Assembly (NCBI GenBank): GCA_030690405.1
Contig: JAUYGU010000013.1
Span: 1-5,589, forward strand
Length of the DNA stretch: 5,589 bases
Origin: Dehalococcoidia bacterium
GTDB taxonomy: Bacteria > Chloroflexota > Dehalococcoidia > SM23-28-2 > RBG-16-64-32
Direction: 5' to 3'
Within the stretch, counting starts at the first letter, position 1. The number at the start of each line of letters is the position of its first letter. Below, piece by piece: positions 4,980 to 5,589 of the stretch. The position numbers and the translations under genes were made by a program. Below the pieces are notes generated by a model. The model made no database searches, was not told the DNA's origin, and saw nothing but the letters and a program-made list of their open reading frames with translations.

Positions 4980-5589
4980 TCCGGCCGCAGCGCCAGGCCG
5001 ATGAGCCGGTAGGTCAGCTTGGCGGCGAGCTGGGCGTTGGCCCGTGGGCCCAGGGAGGGGGCCAGCTCCGTCACGTCGAAGCCGACTATCCGCCGCCGGG
5101 AGGCCACCGTAGCCAGCAGCTCGCTCACCTCGTCCCAGAGCAGGCCGCCGGGCTCCGGCGTCCCTACCGCCGCCACCTGCGAAGGGTCGAAGGCGTCCAG
5201 GTCGAACGTGATGTACACGGTGTCGCTCAGCTGGTCGGCTATCGACTCGGCGCCGGCGGCGCGGAACTCCTGCGGGCTGTAGAACGGCAGCCCGCGCTCC
5301 CGGATCAGGTCGTGCTCCTCGCGTTCGGCGCTGCGGAGTCCGACCTGCACCACCGGCGCGTGCTCTAGCGCCCGGCGCAGGGTGCAGGCGTGGCTGTAGG
5401 GCGAGTCCATGTAGCTGTCGCGCAGGTCAGCGTGGGCGTCGAAGGCGAGGACGCTGAGTGAGGACGTCCGCTTCGAGTGGGCGCGCACGGCGCCGACGGC
5501 CACCGTGTGCTCGCCGCCCAGCGTGACGACGAACTTGCCATCGTCCAGCAGCTCCCCCACCACCTCGTCGATGCGGTCCACCATCGCCG
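4976..5589 (-). CDS. speB: Agmatinase/arginase-family ureohydrolase, N-terminus missing
   Basis: The reading frame runs off the right edge, so about the first third of the protein is missing; the ATG at 5584 is internal. Counting residues from that ATG, the manganese-binding motifs of the ureohydrolase family are all visible: GGEHT (H26), FDAHAD (D49, H51, D53) and FDLDAFDP (D128, D130), plus YSHAC (63-67) and the downstream glutamate in DVTE (E173). GTPEPGGL (141-148) and the ending with ANAQLAAKLTYRLIG are typical of agmatinases, which split agmatine into putrescine and urea. Other ureohydrolases (guanidinobutyrase, guanidinopropionase, formimidoylglutamase, arginase) share these metal ligands, so agmatinase is the best call but not certain. 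The TAG stop and the last codon (Asp) come from the inverted repeat. It is transcribed toward the DinB gene, and its promoter is outside the window. Confidence 0.9.
   Translation of the reverse strand, partial: AMVDRIDEVVGELLDDGKFVVTLGGEHTVAVGAVRAHSKRTSSLSVLAFDAHADLRDSYMDSPYSHACTLRRALEHAPVVQVGLRSAEREEHDLIRERGLPFYSPQEFRAAGAESIADQLSDTVYITFDLDAFDPSQVAAVGTPEPGGLLWDEVSELLATVASRRRIVGFDVTELAPSLGPRANAQLAAKLTYRLIGLALRPD

Overview
The window is a compact, strongly GC-rich bacterial chromosome segment. It carries the conserved rpmH–rnpA–yidD–yidC–jag cluster (ribosomal protein L34, RNase P protein, membrane insertase and its RNA-binding partner), followed by genes unrelated to it. YidC is the short type, with no large periplasmic domain and a basic C-terminal tail. 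Jag has the three-part Jag_N/KH/R3H architecture. Together with the last residues of L34 (WRLAV) this fits a GC-rich, probably single-membrane lineage. Chloroflexota (Dehalococcoidia-like) is my best guess, but it rests on family resemblance and no marker gene proves it.

Layout, plus strand: the last codons of rpmH (1-19); rnpA (69-425); yidD (425-634); a BamB-like eight-repeat PQQ beta-propeller lipoprotein (654-1856, true start in doubt); yidC (1853-2830); jag/khpB (2793-3536); a PfkB/ribokinase-family sugar kinase (3536-4411). These genes overlap or nearly abut (1-nt, 4-nt, 38-nt and 1-nt overlaps; one 19-nt gap). They look like one transcription unit with translational coupling, whose promoter lies upstream of the window. 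A DinB-fold protein (4440-4901) follows with its own near-perfect extended -10 box, placed so that the message would be leaderless. A CACAGAT-type inverted repeat (4909-4979) fills the convergent junction. On the minus strand lies an agmatinase/arginase-family ureohydrolase (4976-5589) whose N-terminus is beyond the window; its stop codon is inside the repeat.

Together, the first part couples ribosome and RNase P components to membrane-protein insertion: YidC is the insertase, YidD helps insertion, and Jag/KhpB is an RNA-binding regulator. The unusual member is the predicted lipoprotein propeller between yidD and yidC, whose placement suggests a role at the extracytoplasmic side of insertion or folding. 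The sugar kinase, DinB protein and ureohydrolase have no obvious link to that job.

There is no CRISPR array, tRNA, rRNA, transposase or phage gene, and no gene-free stretch over 300 bases. No clearly new multi-gene system is visible. The points most worth checking are the possible ATC start of the lipoprotein, the propeller's operon position, the leaderless DinB promoter and the repeat that supplies the ureohydrolase stop codon.
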